Assembly: GCF_000986865.1 (NCBI RefSeq) | Contig: NZ_LAVS01000014.1 | Coordinates: 1 to 41,021 of the forward strand | Length of the DNA stretch: 41,021 nt | Direction: 5' to 3' | Source: Rheinheimera mesophila | Lineage (GTDB): Bacteria > Pseudomonadota > Gammaproteobacteria > Enterobacterales > Alteromonadaceae | Part shown: positions 32,033 to 41,021 of the stretch, piece after piece | Layout of the letters: every line of letters starts with the position of its first letter | How positions within the stretch are numbered: position 1 is the first letter of the stretch | Position numbers and translations under genes: made by a program | Notes under the pieces: generated by a model | The model's input: only the letters and a program-made list of their open reading frames with translations | Database searches by the model: none | What the model was told of the DNA's origin: nothing

Positions 32033-33658
32033 TCAGACTTTAAAACGGGTGACCAAGGCATTTAAATCTACCGCCAAACGGGATAATTCATGAGCCGAAG
32101 CACTGGTCTGGTTGGCACCTGCCGCGGTTTGTGCCGCCAGGTCACTGATGTTAACAATATTACGATCAATCTCACGGGCTACTTTAGCCTGTTCTTCGGC
32201 CGCACTTGCTATCACCAGATTACTATCACTGATTTTGTTAATACGCTGGGTAATCACACTCAAGGCCTCACCCGCCGCCTGTGCCACAGTCAGTGCATAA
32301 CCGGCTTTGTCGCTGCTATGTTTCATTGCGCTGACTGCATCGCCTGTGCCGCTGCGTATTTTTGCGATCATCTCTTCAATTTCACGGGTTGAGGTTTGAG
32401 TCCGGTGCGCCAACGCCCGCACTTCATCAGCAACAACAGCAAATCCTCTGCCAGCATCCCCTGCCCGCGCCGCCTCTATCGCCGCGTTTAGCGCCAGTAA
32501 ATTGGTTTGTTCGGCAATAGCACGGATCACATCCAATACCTTACCTATATCCTGCGATTGCACAGCCAGTCCCTGAATTAACTCGGACGTCATCGCTACA
32601 TCCTGGTTCATATCCCGGATCGCCTTCACTGTCTCGTCCACCTGCTGTTGGCCCTGGACTGCCATTTTTGCAGACTCAGTCGACTGCTCAGAGGTTTGCA
32701 CCGCAGTTTGAGCCACTTCATCCACAGCAGAGCTCATTTCAGTGATCGCAGTAGCTGCTTGCTGAATTTCATCATTTTGCTGCTGCAAACCACGCGAAGA
32801 ATCTTCCGTCACTGAATTCAACTCTTCAGCGGCAGAGGCCAGTTGATCCGACGAATTCGAAATATGGCTCATGGCATCGCGCAGATTCTGCTGCATTTTC
32901 TGCAGTGCTGCCATTAAACGGCTGGCTTCGTCTGCACCATCCACTTCAACTCTTTGCGTCAGATCGCCGGACGCGACGGTTTCGGCAACCACGACTGCTT
33001 GCGTCATAGGTGTGGTAATACTACCTGTCATCCATAGCGCAATAAAAATGCTGACGGCTATGCCCACTATTATGGCCAAAATCACCAGAAGCCTGCTGGT
33101 CTGATAATTTTCCGCAGACAGTTTGGTTTGCTGTTTTGAATAATCACGGTTGATCTGAGCTAACTGCACCAGAGCTTTTGTCATCAGATCGGAGTGCCTT
33201 GTTAACTCTTCATTACTGATCCGGATGGCCTCGGCTTGATCACCAGCTTGTAGCGCCTGCAACAGCCGCCCCTGGCCAGCAAAATAATCCTGTTGCGCAC
33301 GGCTAAATTGCTGATAGACACCACGTTCTTCATCCAGCGACATTAGATTTTCATACAACTTCTGATTTTCGCTAACTTCCGCTCTGACTTTGTCCAACGA
33401 TTCCTGATAGGCTATTTTTTGCTGCTCGGTTTCCGCCAGCATCAAACGAAAGGTAAAAATCCGGACCCGCATCATGCTTAAATTTAACGCAGCAAGACTA
33501 TCCAGACTTGGAATGGTATCGCCTTCAATTTCAGCAGAAACAGAGCGCATTTGTGACATATTCATCAGCGCCAGGCTACCTTGTAACACCACTAACAACC
33601 CTAATACCGCAAAACCTGCCAGCAGACGAGCTCCAATTTTGTAGTTCCTTAAAAACAT
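32033..33658 (-). CDS. Methyl-accepting chemotaxis protein
   Basis: 541 residues. TM1 at about 10-30, a periplasmic four-helix-bundle sensor at about 31-185, TM2 at about 187-210, HAMP at about 211-265, then the long cytoplasmic signalling hairpin. The hairpin tip [20 protein letters not shown] and [15 protein letters not shown] is the invariant CheA/CheW-binding region. No C-terminal CheR/CheB-tethering pentapeptide is present (ends VTRFKV). The periplasmic domain is of the 4HB type; the ligand is unknown. It is monocistronic, with a perfect dyad 38-54 bases upstream of the start and a strong terminator. Confidence 0.95.
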   Translation of the reverse strand: MFLRNYKIGARLLAGFAVLGLLVVLQGSLALMNMSQMRSVSAEIEGDTIPSLDSLAALNLSMMRVRIFTFRLMLAETEQQKIAYQESLDKVRAEVSENQKLYENLMSLDEERGVYQQFSRAQQDYFAGQGRLLQALQAGDQAEAIRISNEELTRHSDLMTKALVQLAQINRDYSKQQTKLSAENYQTSRLLVILAIIVGIAVSIFIALWMTGSITTPMTQAVVVAETVASGDLTQRVEVDGADEASRLMAALQKMQQNLRDAMSHISNSSDQLASAAEELNSVTEDSSRGLQQQNDEIQQAATAITEMSSAVDEVAQTAVQTSEQSTESAKMAVQGQQQVDETVKAIRDMNQDVAMTSELIQGLAVQSQDIGKVLDVIRAIAEQTNLLALNAAIEAARAGDAGRGFAVVADEVRALAHRTQTSTREIEEMIAKIRSGTGDAVSAMKHSSDKAGYALTVAQAAGEALSVITQRINKISDSNLVIASAAEEQAKVAREIDRNIVNISDLAAQTAAGANQTSASAHELSRLAVDLNALVTRFKV

Positions 33659-33695
33659 TTCTATAGTCCCATATTTTGATTTTTAGAAAATATAA

Positions 33696-33712
33696 TCTAA
33701 CTGCAAGTTAGA
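33696..33712 (-). promoter_or_regulatory. Perfect dyad upstream of the MCP gene (candidate operator)
   Basis: TCTAACT-GCA-AGTTAGA, a 7+7 base perfect inverted repeat with a 3-base centre, 38-54 bases before the MCP start codon and next to an AT-rich TATATT that could be a -10. Either a regulator-binding site or a short 5'-leader hairpin. The rest of 33713-33908 shows nothing further. Confidence 0.4.
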
Positions 33713-33908
33713 AGCATAGGCGACAAATTATAAAAAAACTTAAATTTTTACAGGGAATTAGCGACTCATCGCTGTATTTGTCGGCGCTGCATACCAGTAG
33801 CGCCAGCCGCCAAACAAGAGCGGATAAACCACACTGTATCTGCAGTCAAAGTCACAAACTGCTGCCTGTCACAGGGACAGAGGCCGCCCGAGCCGTATCC
33901 GCTTTATG

Positions 33909-34847
33909 CTAACTTCGTAGTTCCATCACCCACTGAGCCCAATAACGCTGTTGCTGCTGTTGATAAAGGCCGAGCTTTTCAAGGCTTATTTTATAAAAAC
34001 GAACAGTCTGGCCCTGCCGACGTTGCGCCAAAGCGGCGGCATCACGCGCCAGTAGTACGCCTGGTTTGGGGTAACCGCCTAAGGTTTGTCGGTCGTTAAG
34101 CAGAACTATCGGTAAACCATCAGGGGGCAATTGCACTGCACCATAACAAATACCTTCAGATAACAAGGCTTTGGGCTGGTACAACAGCGGCTCACCCACC
34201 AGACGATAGCCCATCCGATCCGACAGCCCGGCCACCTGATAGTCGGTGTTACACAAGTGCTGCCACTGTGCCTCGTTCAACCAGTGCTGCTGATACCCGG
34301 GCAGAAGCGCAAGCTCTAACGGCGTGGAGAAATCTGGCCAGAACTTTTCCGGCAAGGACCAAAGCAAAGGTCGGTAAGCCGGGCGCACAGGTAAAAACTG
34401 ACCTGGCTGTAAGGCCGCTCCGCCTATACCGCCCACTTTTTCCCGCAGCACGGTGCTGTTGCTGCCAAAGTGTTTAGGCAGTCGAAAGCCCCCAGCTACG
34501 GCCAGATAACAACGCAAGCCTGATGTGGCATACCCCAGCTCAATGACATCATCTTTTTTAATACGATGGCTTTGCCATAAGCTTTTAGCTTGGCCATTGA
34601 CCGTCAGCGGCATCTGCGCCCCTGTGACACAAAACACCGTATCTGTTAAGGCAAGCAAGCTCAGTCCGCCAACAGAAACTTCAATCTGGCAACTTGGATT
34701 TGGATTTTGCAGTAATAAGTCGGCACTGCGATAGCTGACATAATCGGCAGGCCCGCCCTGAGTTAAGCCTAAATGGGCATAACCAAAGCGCCCCTGGTCC
34801 TGCAACGTCGACAGCACGCCCGGCTTTAGCACCACAACAGCAGACAT
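33909..34847 (-). CDS. pxpC: 5-oxoprolinase subunit C (biotin-dependent carboxyltransferase-like)
   Basis: 312 residues. I chose the ATG at 34847 because it overlaps the pxpB stop as TGATG with AGGAG eight bases upstream; a GTG two codons earlier is too close to that site. The family signature VVLKPGVLSTLQDQGRFGYAHL opens the protein in two stretches, and SEGICYGAVQLPPDG with PIVLLNDRQTLGGYPK closes it. With PxpA and PxpB it forms the ATP-dependent enzyme that opens 5-oxoproline (pyroglutamate) to glutamate in the cytosol. It is last in the pxpA-pxpB-pxpC operon; about 60 bases downstream there is no clear terminator. Confidence 0.93.
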   Translation of the reverse strand: MSAVVVLKPGVLSTLQDQGRFGYAHLGLTQGGPADYVSYRSADLLLQNPNPSCQIEVSVGGLSLLALTDTVFCVTGAQMPLTVNGQAKSLWQSHRIKKDDVIELGYATSGLRCYLAVAGGFRLPKHFGSNSTVLREKVGGIGGAALQPGQFLPVRPAYRPLLWSLPEKFWPDFSTPLELALLPGYQQHWLNEAQWQHLCNTDYQVAGLSDRMGYRLVGEPLLYQPKALLSEGICYGAVQLPPDGLPIVLLNDRQTLGGYPKPGVLLARDAAALAQRRQGQTVRFYKISLEKLGLYQQQQQRYWAQWVMELRS

Positions 34848-35548
34848 CAGCACAGCTCCTGCGGTAATTGGCCACCTAAAGCTGAAAATTCCTGTAGGTT
34901 GATGGACCGGAAACGCACTCTGTCGCCGACGGCAAATGGCATCAATGCCTCACAAGTTCCGGCACGTTCTGGTGTAAACAAAGCGGTTGGACACAAACCC
35001 AATATATTCCAGCCCCCGGGCGATTCGGCCGGGTAGACTGCAGTTTGCCTATCCGCTATAGCCACAGCCCCTTGAGGAACTTTAGCTCTTGGCGTAGATA
35101 AGCGTGGTGTGGTAAGACGCTCATCCAGTTGCCCCAAATAAGCGAAACCCGGTGCAAAACCTATGGCATAGACGCGATATTCGATGGCCTGATGTAAATC
35201 AATCACTTGTGTTGTGGTTAAACCCGCCCGTGCGGCCACAGCCTGCAAATCCCATGCGGTGTGATAATACACAGGCAAGACCACGAGCTGACCGGCTTGC
35301 TCGTCCACAAAATGAGTGAGGCTCAATTGCTGTTCCAGCAAGCTTTTGATCACCAGCAAGCCTTGATGATCAGGTTTTAATACAATCAATAAGGACGCAT
35401 AAGAGGGTAATAATTCCTGTAGCTGTTCCCCCAGCAATAACCGGACCTGCTGCTGTAACTGCTGCAACTGACTCAGATTTTTACCGCTGATCTGTGCCGG
35501 TAAATATACAATCAGGGCGTTTTCTCCCGCCAGTTCCAGTTGGATCAT
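34847..35548 (-). CDS. pxpB: 5-oxoprolinase subunit B (KipI-like)
   Basis: 233 residues, start coupled to the pxpA stop (ATGA). The landmarks of the family are VYAIGFAPGFAYLGQLDERL, TPRAKVPQGAVAIADRQTAV and SPGGWNILGLCPTALF. It pairs with PxpC; the two subunits together do the phosphorylation/hydrolysis step of 5-oxoproline cleavage with PxpA. The B. subtilis relative KipI inhibits the KinA kinase, but the operon here (A, B and C all present) supports the metabolic role. Confidence 0.94.
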   Translation of the reverse strand: MIQLELAGENALIVYLPAQISGKNLSQLQQLQQQVRLLLGEQLQELLPSYASLLIVLKPDHQGLLVIKSLLEQQLSLTHFVDEQAGQLVVLPVYYHTAWDLQAVAARAGLTTTQVIDLHQAIEYRVYAIGFAPGFAYLGQLDERLTTPRLSTPRAKVPQGAVAIADRQTAVYPAESPGGWNILGLCPTALFTPERAGTCEALMPFAVGDRVRFRSINLQEFSALGGQLPQELC

Positions 35549-36300
35549 TGGCCGTCCAGCACCTGACGAATGGATTGAACTAAAGCAACGGCTTCTGGAT
35601 TATCGCCATGCACACATAAAGTGTCAGCAGCAATAAAGACGCTATGTCCTGTGTCACTTTGCACCGAACCGCTCTGCAATAACTGCTGCACTTGCGCCAG
35701 AGCCGCCTGATGATCCAGCACACTGCCGGCCTGACTTCGGGGTGTTAACGCCCCCTCTGCTGTGTAGCGCCGGTCGGCAAAAGCTTCAAACAATACTTCC
35801 AGATGATAGTCTTTCGCCAATTGCCTATGAGCTGCCGCCGAAGCCGTTGCCAATAGCATCAGCTTTAAGGGTTTATGGTAACTGGCGACGGCTTGCATCA
35901 CTGTCTCCAGCAAGGCCGGGCTTGCCATCATATCGTTATATAACGCACCGTGAGGTTTCACATAACTAAGCTGCAGCCCAAGACTTTGTGCCACTCCATC
36001 TACAGCGGCAATCTGATACCACAGCAAATGTTTCAGTTCATCCGCCTGCATTTTAACCGAGCGGCGACCAAAACCTTGTTTGTCGTCATAACTGGGATGA
36101 GCGCCAATTTCGACCTGATGCTGCTTTGCTAAACCAAGAGTGCGAACCAGAATCGTCGGGTCGCCGGCATGAAAACCACAGGCAATATTGGCCTGATCAA
36201 TCAACGGCATCACTTGTGCATCCAGCCCCATCTGCCAGGCACCAAAGCTTTCACCCAAGTCGCAATTGAGTTTAATCCCGGTTTTTTTTAAAGAGTTCAT
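35545..36300 (-). CDS. pxpA: 5-oxoprolinase subunit A (LamB/YcsF family)
   Basis: 251 residues from the ATG at 36300 (MNSLKKTGIKLNCDLGESFG); a GTG seven codons upstream would prefix an unconserved segment. LNCDLGESFG, ANIACGFHAGDP, IGAHPSYDD and KPHGALYNDM are the conserved LamB/YcsF stretches, and SVFIAADTLCVHGDNPEA closes the domain. It is the first gene of pxpABC. The pathway recycles 5-oxoproline formed by spontaneous cyclisation of glutamine/glutamate; it also suits peptide-rich marine or freshwater life. Confidence 0.94.
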   Translation of the reverse strand: MNSLKKTGIKLNCDLGESFGAWQMGLDAQVMPLIDQANIACGFHAGDPTILVRTLGLAKQHQVEIGAHPSYDDKQGFGRRSVKMQADELKHLLWYQIAAVDGVAQSLGLQLSYVKPHGALYNDMMASPALLETVMQAVASYHKPLKLMLLATASAAAHRQLAKDYHLEVLFEAFADRRYTAEGALTPRSQAGSVLDHQAALAQVQQLLQSGSVQSDTGHSVFIAADTLCVHGDNPEAVALVQSIRQVLDGQ

Positions 36301-36457
36301 ATCAAACCAGCTATAAAGCACCGCAGTTCCGCCTGAGTCAAACTACTGATTTGATGGCTAAACTGCGGTGATCCTGAAAGAGTAGATGAAGCCATACTAG
36401 CTGAATTGAGGGTGTTTCCCAACTCTCTAAATGCAGTAAGTTTTGGCGCTGAAAACA

Positions 36458-36481
36458 AAAAGAGCACCGAAGTGCTCTTTT
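36458..36481 (-). terminator. UUCG-loop terminator of the RND operon
   Basis: AAAAGAGCAC and GTGCTCTTTT form a perfect 10-base stem; on the minus strand the loop is TTCG closed by C-G, the extra-stable cUUCGg tetraloop, followed by TTTTTG. It lies 19 bases after the RND pump stop. The symmetric A/T flanks allow termination in both directions. Confidence 0.9.
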
Positions 36482-36499
36482 GAATTCCTGCGCTTCGGC

Positions 36500-39400
36500 T
36501 TATTTCGAGGTCAGCGGCTCGCCATAACTGCTCACTGTCGCTGTTTTGTTGCGGCTGAATCTGGCTTTTACTTTACGTTTAAAGGTTTCCAGACTGTCAT
36601 AGAAAGTCGGCACCACCAACAAGGTCAATACCGTAGAGGTGAGCACCCCACCTATTACTGAAATCCCCAGAGGTTTATAAAACGCAGCACCTTCACCTAT
36701 GCCAATAGCCACCGGCAACATACCAGCCACCAAAGCAAAAGTCGTCATCAGAATAGGACGCAAACGCTCGCGACCTGCAGCAATTAATGCCTCTTCCAGG
36801 CCAAAACCTTCACTTTCTTTTTTGCGGGCACAATCGATCAACAGGATACCGTTTTTCACGACTATACCCATCAGCATCACCACCCCGATTAAACTCATCA
36901 GGTTTAAAGTGGCGCCAGTGATCAACAAAGACAACACCACACCAATAAGAGATAAAGGCAAGGACATCATAATAGACACCGGAGCCAGGAAGCTGTGGAA
37001 CTGTACAACCAGGATCAGATACATCAGCATCACAGCTAAGCCCAAAGCGCCAAAAATACTACCGAATACTTCTTCCTGATCACGGCTCTGACCACCGGAG
37101 ACCACATCGTAACCGGGCGGGAATGGAATAGTTTTCAGCAGTTTTTTCGCATCGGCATCCACTTCACCAAAACTACGGCCCTGAACGTTGGCGCCAACCG
37201 CCATCATACTTTCCCGGTCTAAGTGCTCGATCACTGCAGGACCTTTCCCAACCGTGACTGTGGCTATCTGTTCCAGCGGGATCATCGCACCGGTGCGGTT
37301 GGACAATAACGGCAGACGCTCTAAATCCTGCACCGTCATGCGTTCTTCCGGTTTAATCCGGACATACACATTGCGGGTTTCGCCCGTTGGGTCGATCCAA
37401 TCGCCAATCTCAGCACCAGCGAAGGCCAACCGTAAGGCACTGGCGGCATCACTCATAGATAAACCCAAGCTCGATGCCAAACCACGGTTAAATTCAATTT
37501 GCAGTTCAGGCTTAGGATCCTGAGTCGATAAACCAACATCCACCGCGCCAGGCACAGTTTTCAGTTTCTCCATATAGTCCATCACCAGCCCCTCCAGTAC
37601 CCGGCTATCCGGACCACGGAACTGGATTTGCAATGCTTTACCGCCACCGCCGCCATTTAAATCAGCCGACACAGTGTATTCAGCACCAACTAATTGCTGA
37701 ACTTTGGCGCGTAACTCGGCCGCCACTTCACGGGAGCTGCGGTCGCGTTCGTATTCTTTTTTCAACCGGACAAAGATCTGAGCTCTGGTAATATTGCCCT
37801 GAGTCCCGACCGTGGTCTGAGTGTAGAGCTGTTCCGGCAACTGACGGGCAATAGCGGCAGCCTGTTCGGCTTTAATACTGGTGTATTCAATACTGGCTTC
37901 TGACGGAGCCCGGACTGAGATCACCACACCACCATCGTCTGTTTCAGGCAGGAAACCTGAGCCCCCATACATCCCCTGCACCACTATGGCAGCAAAGAAT
38001 GAACCAAAGGCCAGCACCCACATCGATTTGCGATGTTTTAATGCCCAGCTAATCAGTCTGGAGTAGCGCTCCGCCTGATGATCAAACCAGATATTAAATT
38101 TTTGCAAGGCTTTACCAAGACCACGGCGTTTGGCATGTTTATCGTGATCCGGGTCGTGCCAGTAGGCGGACATCATCGGATCCAGCGTAAAAGAGATAAA
38201 CAACGACACTAAGACAGAACAGGCCACTGTTAAGCCAAAAGGTTTAAACCACTGACCGGTAATACCATCGAGAAAAGCAATAGGAATAAACACAGCCACA
38301 ATAGACATAGTGGTGGCAATGACCGCCATCCCAATTTCTTTGGTGCCGTCACGGGCTGCGGTCATATTGTCTTTGCCCATTTCCATATGGCGCACAATGT
38401 TTTCCCGCACTACTATCGCATCGTCAATCAGAATACCTATCGCCAGCGACAAGCCCAGCAGCGACATAAAGTTCAGTGTAAAACCGCAGGCCCACACCGC
38501 GATAAAAGAGGCCAGTACTGAAGTCGGTAAGGCCAATGAAGTGATTAAGGTTGAGCGCCAGGAGTTCAGAAATACAAAAACAGTGACAATAGTCAGCAAG
38601 GCTCCCATAGACAAAGCTTCAGTGACGTTACGCATACTGGCAGCCACGTCTTCGCCTGAGTCACGCACCACCACTAACTCAAAATCTGCCGGTAAGGTTT
38701 TCTTTAACTCTTCTATTTTTGCCTTGATATCGTCCGTCACGCTGATGGTTGACGCATCACGGGCCTTGATCACATCAATACCTAACGAAGGCACGCCATT
38801 AAAGATCGATAAACGGCGCTGCTCTGCGGCACCATCCACAACATCCGCCACCTGCTCTAAACGAATGGCCTGGTCGCCGTTGCGTTTGACCACCATTTGT
38901 TCAAATTCACGCACATCACGCAGGCGGCCCTGGATCCGGATGCCCTGCTCTTCCATGCCATTGACGACCCGGCCCACCGGAGCTGCGACGTTTTGCGCGC
39001 GCAGAGCATTCACCACATCCATAGCAGACACATTGGCTTCCCGCATCGCATTGGAGTTTAAGAACACTGTCATTTCACGTTCTTTTTCCCCCTCCAGATT
39101 CACCAGCGCCACACCGGGTACGGCACGGATTTCGCGGGCGATTTGATGCTCGGCCAGTTGCGACAACTCTATCGGATCCATGGATTTGGACGATAATGCC
39201 AGCGACATGATAGGAAAAGCATTTGGATCTTCACGACGCAGGAAAGGCTCTTTCATTTCGGTCGGCAGCTTATCGCGCACCACAGCCACTGCATCGCGCA
39301 TTTCCTGTGAGGCTTCAATTAAATCTTTATCAAACTCAAAAATGGCCACTATCACCGCATTGGATTCACGGGCGTAAGAGCGCAGTTCTCTCATGCCAGT

Positions 39401-39622
39401 GATGGTGGCCATCGAGTCTTCGACCCGGTTTAACACCTCACGTTCGACCGTTTCGGGCGAAGCGCCCGGATAAGGAATAGTCATCACCAATACAGGTGGC
39501 TGGACATCAGGGAACTGGTTGGTTTTTAAATTGGTCATCGCAAAATAACCAAAAATCATCATGGCTAGCGTAACAGCCACCACCACCATAGGGCGCTTTA
39601 TACTAAAATCAGATAAAAACAT
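36500..39622 (-). CDS. RND efflux pump, inner-membrane permease (HAE-1 family)
   Basis: 1040 residues with the AcrB-like layout: TM1 at about 10-30, a large periplasmic porter loop, TM2-TM6 at about 335-480, a second porter loop, TM8-TM12 at about 850-1010. Proton-relay Asp400-Asp401 in GILIDDAIVVREN are present, as is the GAALTNLMSLIGVVML-like segment of the second half. It exports drugs, dyes or toxic metabolites across the envelope, driven by protons and taken up from the periplasm. It lies three bases after the adaptor gene. No outer-membrane channel gene follows, so a TolC-like partner elsewhere is expected. Substrate range unknown. Confidence 0.95.
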   Translation of the reverse strand: MFLSDFSIKRPMVVVAVTLAMMIFGYFAMTNLKTNQFPDVQPPVLVMTIPYPGASPETVEREVLNRVEDSMATITGMRELRSYARESNAVIVAIFEFDKDLIEASQEMRDAVAVVRDKLPTEMKEPFLRREDPNAFPIMSLALSSKSMDPIELSQLAEHQIAREIRAVPGVALVNLEGEKEREMTVFLNSNAMREANVSAMDVVNALRAQNVAAPVGRVVNGMEEQGIRIQGRLRDVREFEQMVVKRNGDQAIRLEQVADVVDGAAEQRRLSIFNGVPSLGIDVIKARDASTISVTDDIKAKIEELKKTLPADFELVVVRDSGEDVAASMRNVTEALSMGALLTIVTVFVFLNSWRSTLITSLALPTSVLASFIAVWACGFTLNFMSLLGLSLAIGILIDDAIVVRENIVRHMEMGKDNMTAARDGTKEIGMAVIATTMSIVAVFIPIAFLDGITGQWFKPFGLTVACSVLVSLFISFTLDPMMSAYWHDPDHDKHAKRRGLGKALQKFNIWFDHQAERYSRLISWALKHRKSMWVLAFGSFFAAIVVQGMYGGSGFLPETDDGGVVISVRAPSEASIEYTSIKAEQAAAIARQLPEQLYTQTTVGTQGNITRAQIFVRLKKEYERDRSSREVAAELRAKVQQLVGAEYTVSADLNGGGGGKALQIQFRGPDSRVLEGLVMDYMEKLKTVPGAVDVGLSTQDPKPELQIEFNRGLASSLGLSMSDAASALRLAFAGAEIGDWIDPTGETRNVYVRIKPEERMTVQDLERLPLLSNRTGAMIPLEQIATVTVGKGPAVIEHLDRESMMAVGANVQGRSFGEVDADAKKLLKTIPFPPGYDVVSGGQSRDQEEVFGSIFGALGLAVMLMYLILVVQFHSFLAPVSIMMSLPLSLIGVVLSLLITGATLNLMSLIGVVMLMGIVVKNGILLIDCARKKESEGFGLEEALIAAGRERLRPILMTTFALVAGMLPVAIGIGEGAAFYKPLGISVIGGVLTSTVLTLLVVPTFYDSLETFKRKVKARFSRNKTATVSSYGEPLTSK

Positions 39623-39625
39623 GGC

Positions 39626-40768
39626 TTAGTTTCCTGTGCTGACTTTCGCTGCGGTTTGATCCGGTACACTAGTCGCAGCAGCAGCCAACTGTGCTTTAGC
39701 TCCGTCTGTTAAAGCACCTTGCGGGTGACGTAAAATCTGAGCACCTGAGCTAATACCGGACAACACCTCTTGAGTCCCCCAGCGTTCATCTTTACTGCCC
39801 AATTCAACTTCAGTCTTTTTCAGCTCATTATTGGCGAACTGCCAAACAAAATGCTTGTCTCCCTCGCGCATAAGGGCCGACTCAGGCACCATCAGCGCAT
39901 TGCTGTTTTGAGCCTCAACGTGGCCTTCGGCATACAAGCCGGCGACCAGTGATTGCTGTTTCAAATCCATACTGACTAACAATTGCACCTGACGGGTGCT
40001 TTCATTGGCCAGTGGATTAATACGCTCGACAGTCCCAGTGAAAAACTGACCGCTGTAGCCATTCACTTTAAAGGTGACTTTATTGCCGACTTTGACCTGA
40101 CCCACCCGGTCTGCGGCGACATAGCCTTCAAATCGAATACTGGCCGGGTCTATCAGTACCATCAGACCTTTGCCTACCTGTGCTGTATCACCGGCAGAGA
40201 CTTTACGGGTAGCGACTACCCCTGAAAATGGCGCTTTGACTTCAGTCTTTTCCATCTGCTGACGGGCTTCCACTAATCGAGCCCGGGCTGAGGCTAAATC
40301 AGACTGGGCTTGATTGGCTTTGTTTTCTGCCGCCTCTAAGCCTTCTTGCGTGACCAGGCTTTGTTTCGATAAAGATTGCATCCGTTTGAGTTGTCGGTTG
40401 GATTGCTCCAGCGTCACTATCGCTGAACGTTCGGCTTCCTGCGCTGACAGTAGTTTGTCGCGGTAGGTGGTTTGGTCCAGCTTCACCAGTACATCACCGG
40501 CTCTGACCAGATCACCATTGTCTTTCAGTACCTGCATAACAATACCTGATACTTCTGCATTCAGTTCTGCTTTGACGACGGGTTGCAACGAACCAGAAAT
40601 CACTGGGCCCCTGGCAAGGGTGCTTTGCGATACGGTCAGCAAGTCCTGCTCCACCAGTTGTAGTGGTTTTACACTGTCGTCCTGTGTTTTAGCCACCTCA
40701 GGCTTAGAGCACGCAGCTAACGTGCTGACAATACACAAGGCAATTACTGTTAGTTTTATAGTTTTCAT
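39626..40768 (-). CDS. RND periplasmic adaptor (membrane fusion protein), lipoprotein
   Basis: 380 residues, ATG with GGA upstream. The lipobox Leu-Ala-Ala-Cys places the lipidated Cys at residue 20. A biotinyl-lipoyl domain in two halves (AELNAEVSGIVMQVLKDNGD and TEVKAPFSGVVATRKVSAGD) encloses a coiled-coil hairpin at about 95-175 rich in Gln, Ala and Glu, followed by beta-barrel and membrane-proximal domains. It links the pump to an outer-membrane channel. It is first in the two-gene pump operon; the pump gene starts three bases after its stop. Confidence 0.94.
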   Translation of the reverse strand: MKTIKLTVIALCIVSTLAACSKPEVAKTQDDSVKPLQLVEQDLLTVSQSTLARGPVISGSLQPVVKAELNAEVSGIVMQVLKDNGDLVRAGDVLVKLDQTTYRDKLLSAQEAERSAIVTLEQSNRQLKRMQSLSKQSLVTQEGLEAAENKANQAQSDLASARARLVEARQQMEKTEVKAPFSGVVATRKVSAGDTAQVGKGLMVLIDPASIRFEGYVAADRVGQVKVGNKVTFKVNGYSGQFFTGTVERINPLANESTRQVQLLVSMDLKQQSLVAGLYAEGHVEAQNSNALMVPESALMREGDKHFVWQFANNELKKTEVELGSKDERWGTQEVLSGISSGAQILRHPQGALTDGAKAQLAAAATSVPDQTAAKVSTGN

Positions 40769-41021
40769 GGTTCCAACCCATCCGGTAGTTCAAGCAAGCA
40801 TAGATACTTTTTTAGTAAAGCCACTATAAAACAGTCAGAAGTTTCAGTCCTGCCAAAAGGGTAACAAGTTGTAACCATTTTGATGAACTGCGGACAGGCC
40901 TGATAAATCTACAGTTTTTTGAATAGAAATCAGACAAATAACCAAAGCGAACTGGTAACAAAGCATGAATTGCTGCAGTATAAACAGTATTGAGTACTCC
41001 ACATTACCTACAGGGAAGTCC
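40769..41021 (-). promoter_or_regulatory. Upstream region of the RND operon with GTAAC repeat
   Basis: 253 bases up to the window edge without a gene. GTAAC-AAGTT-GTAAC at 40861-40875 is a direct repeat ten bases apart, one helical turn, with an internal ACAAnTTGT dyad. It lies about 95 bases before the adaptor start and could bind a TetR- or LysR-type regulator. TATAGT on the minus strand (about 40825) may be a -10. No regulator gene is visible within the window. Confidence 0.4.

Noticed and set aside
33909-35548. pxpB/pxpC as urea carboxylase-type or kinase-inhibitor (KipI/KipA) proteins
   Set aside because: The complete pxpA-pxpB-pxpC order with coupled starts supports 5-oxoprolinase.
38310-39146. 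278-codon plus-strand frame inside the RND pump gene
   Set aside because: Entirely antisense to a well-conserved pump gene; Ser/Thr/Arg-rich composition typical of a shadow frame.
1-41021. CRISPR arrays, insertion sequences, prophage or integron
   Set aside because: No spaced direct-repeat array, transposase, integrase or phage gene seen; the single tRNA has no integrase or duplicated 3' end beside it.

Overview
The window looks like chromosome from a free-living, aerobic, motile gammaproteobacterium of the Alteromonadales/Chromatiales borderland. Rheinheimera or a close relative is the best guess: it would fit the mix of CheV and MCP chemotaxis genes, a high-potential iron-sulfur protein, MltA, an OhrR-type MarR regulator, a TonB receptor, an HAE-1 RND pump and a gamma-type tRNA-Val. 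This is inferred from gene content and protein style; no database search was possible. There is no sign of phage, transposon, rRNA or CRISPR, and coding density is high.

Layout. 1-2467 (minus) is a tightly overlapped operon: a J-domain protein followed by three proteins I do not recognise, two of them strongly acidic, the last cut by the window edge. 2628-3551 is cheV (minus) and 3977-6067 a secreted amidohydrolase (plus). A small unknown gene, a strong terminator and tRNA-Val(GAC) with its promoter follow (6186-6752). 6816-12912 (minus) is an nfrB-nfrA-ybcH-like operon: a c-di-GMP-binding (MshEN) glycosyltransferase, an outer-membrane TPR/beta-barrel exporter and a DUF4434 lipoprotein. This matches the exopolysaccharide system that serves as phage N4 receptor in E. 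coli. 13172-20577 holds a GNAT acetyltransferase, an NPP-type phosphodiesterase, a Fic protein, a large PAS-GGDEF-EAL protein and a long FabG-like reductase.

The most interesting block is 20640-27872 (plus). An ECF sigma factor and an RskA-type anti-sigma factor form a two-gene unit ended by a terminator. Next come a DUF4331 exported protein, a lipoprotein with one cadherin-like domain, a TPR protein, a small secreted protein resembling only the periplasmic half of HupE/UreJ-type proteins, and a His-rich TonB-dependent receptor. The same bipartite box, TGCATCCAA-N13-TCGT(A/T), sits upstream of both the sigma gene and the DUF4331 gene at nearly the same distance from the start codons. I read this as an autoregulated ECF regulon controlling a cell-surface uptake or sensing system of unknown substrate, possibly a metal.

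27901-41021 holds mostly ordinary genes: HiPIP, a periplasmic solute-binding protein, mltA, a 2-Cys ohrR without an ohr neighbour, a PagL-like lipid A deacylase with Asp at the expected catalytic Glu position, an MCP, the 5-oxoprolinase operon pxpABC, and an RND adaptor/pump pair ended by a UUCG-loop terminator.

Many start codons were moved from the longest open frame to a site with a good Shine-Dalgarno, a signal peptide, or a GTGA/ATGA/TGATG coupling to the gene before; each entry says why.
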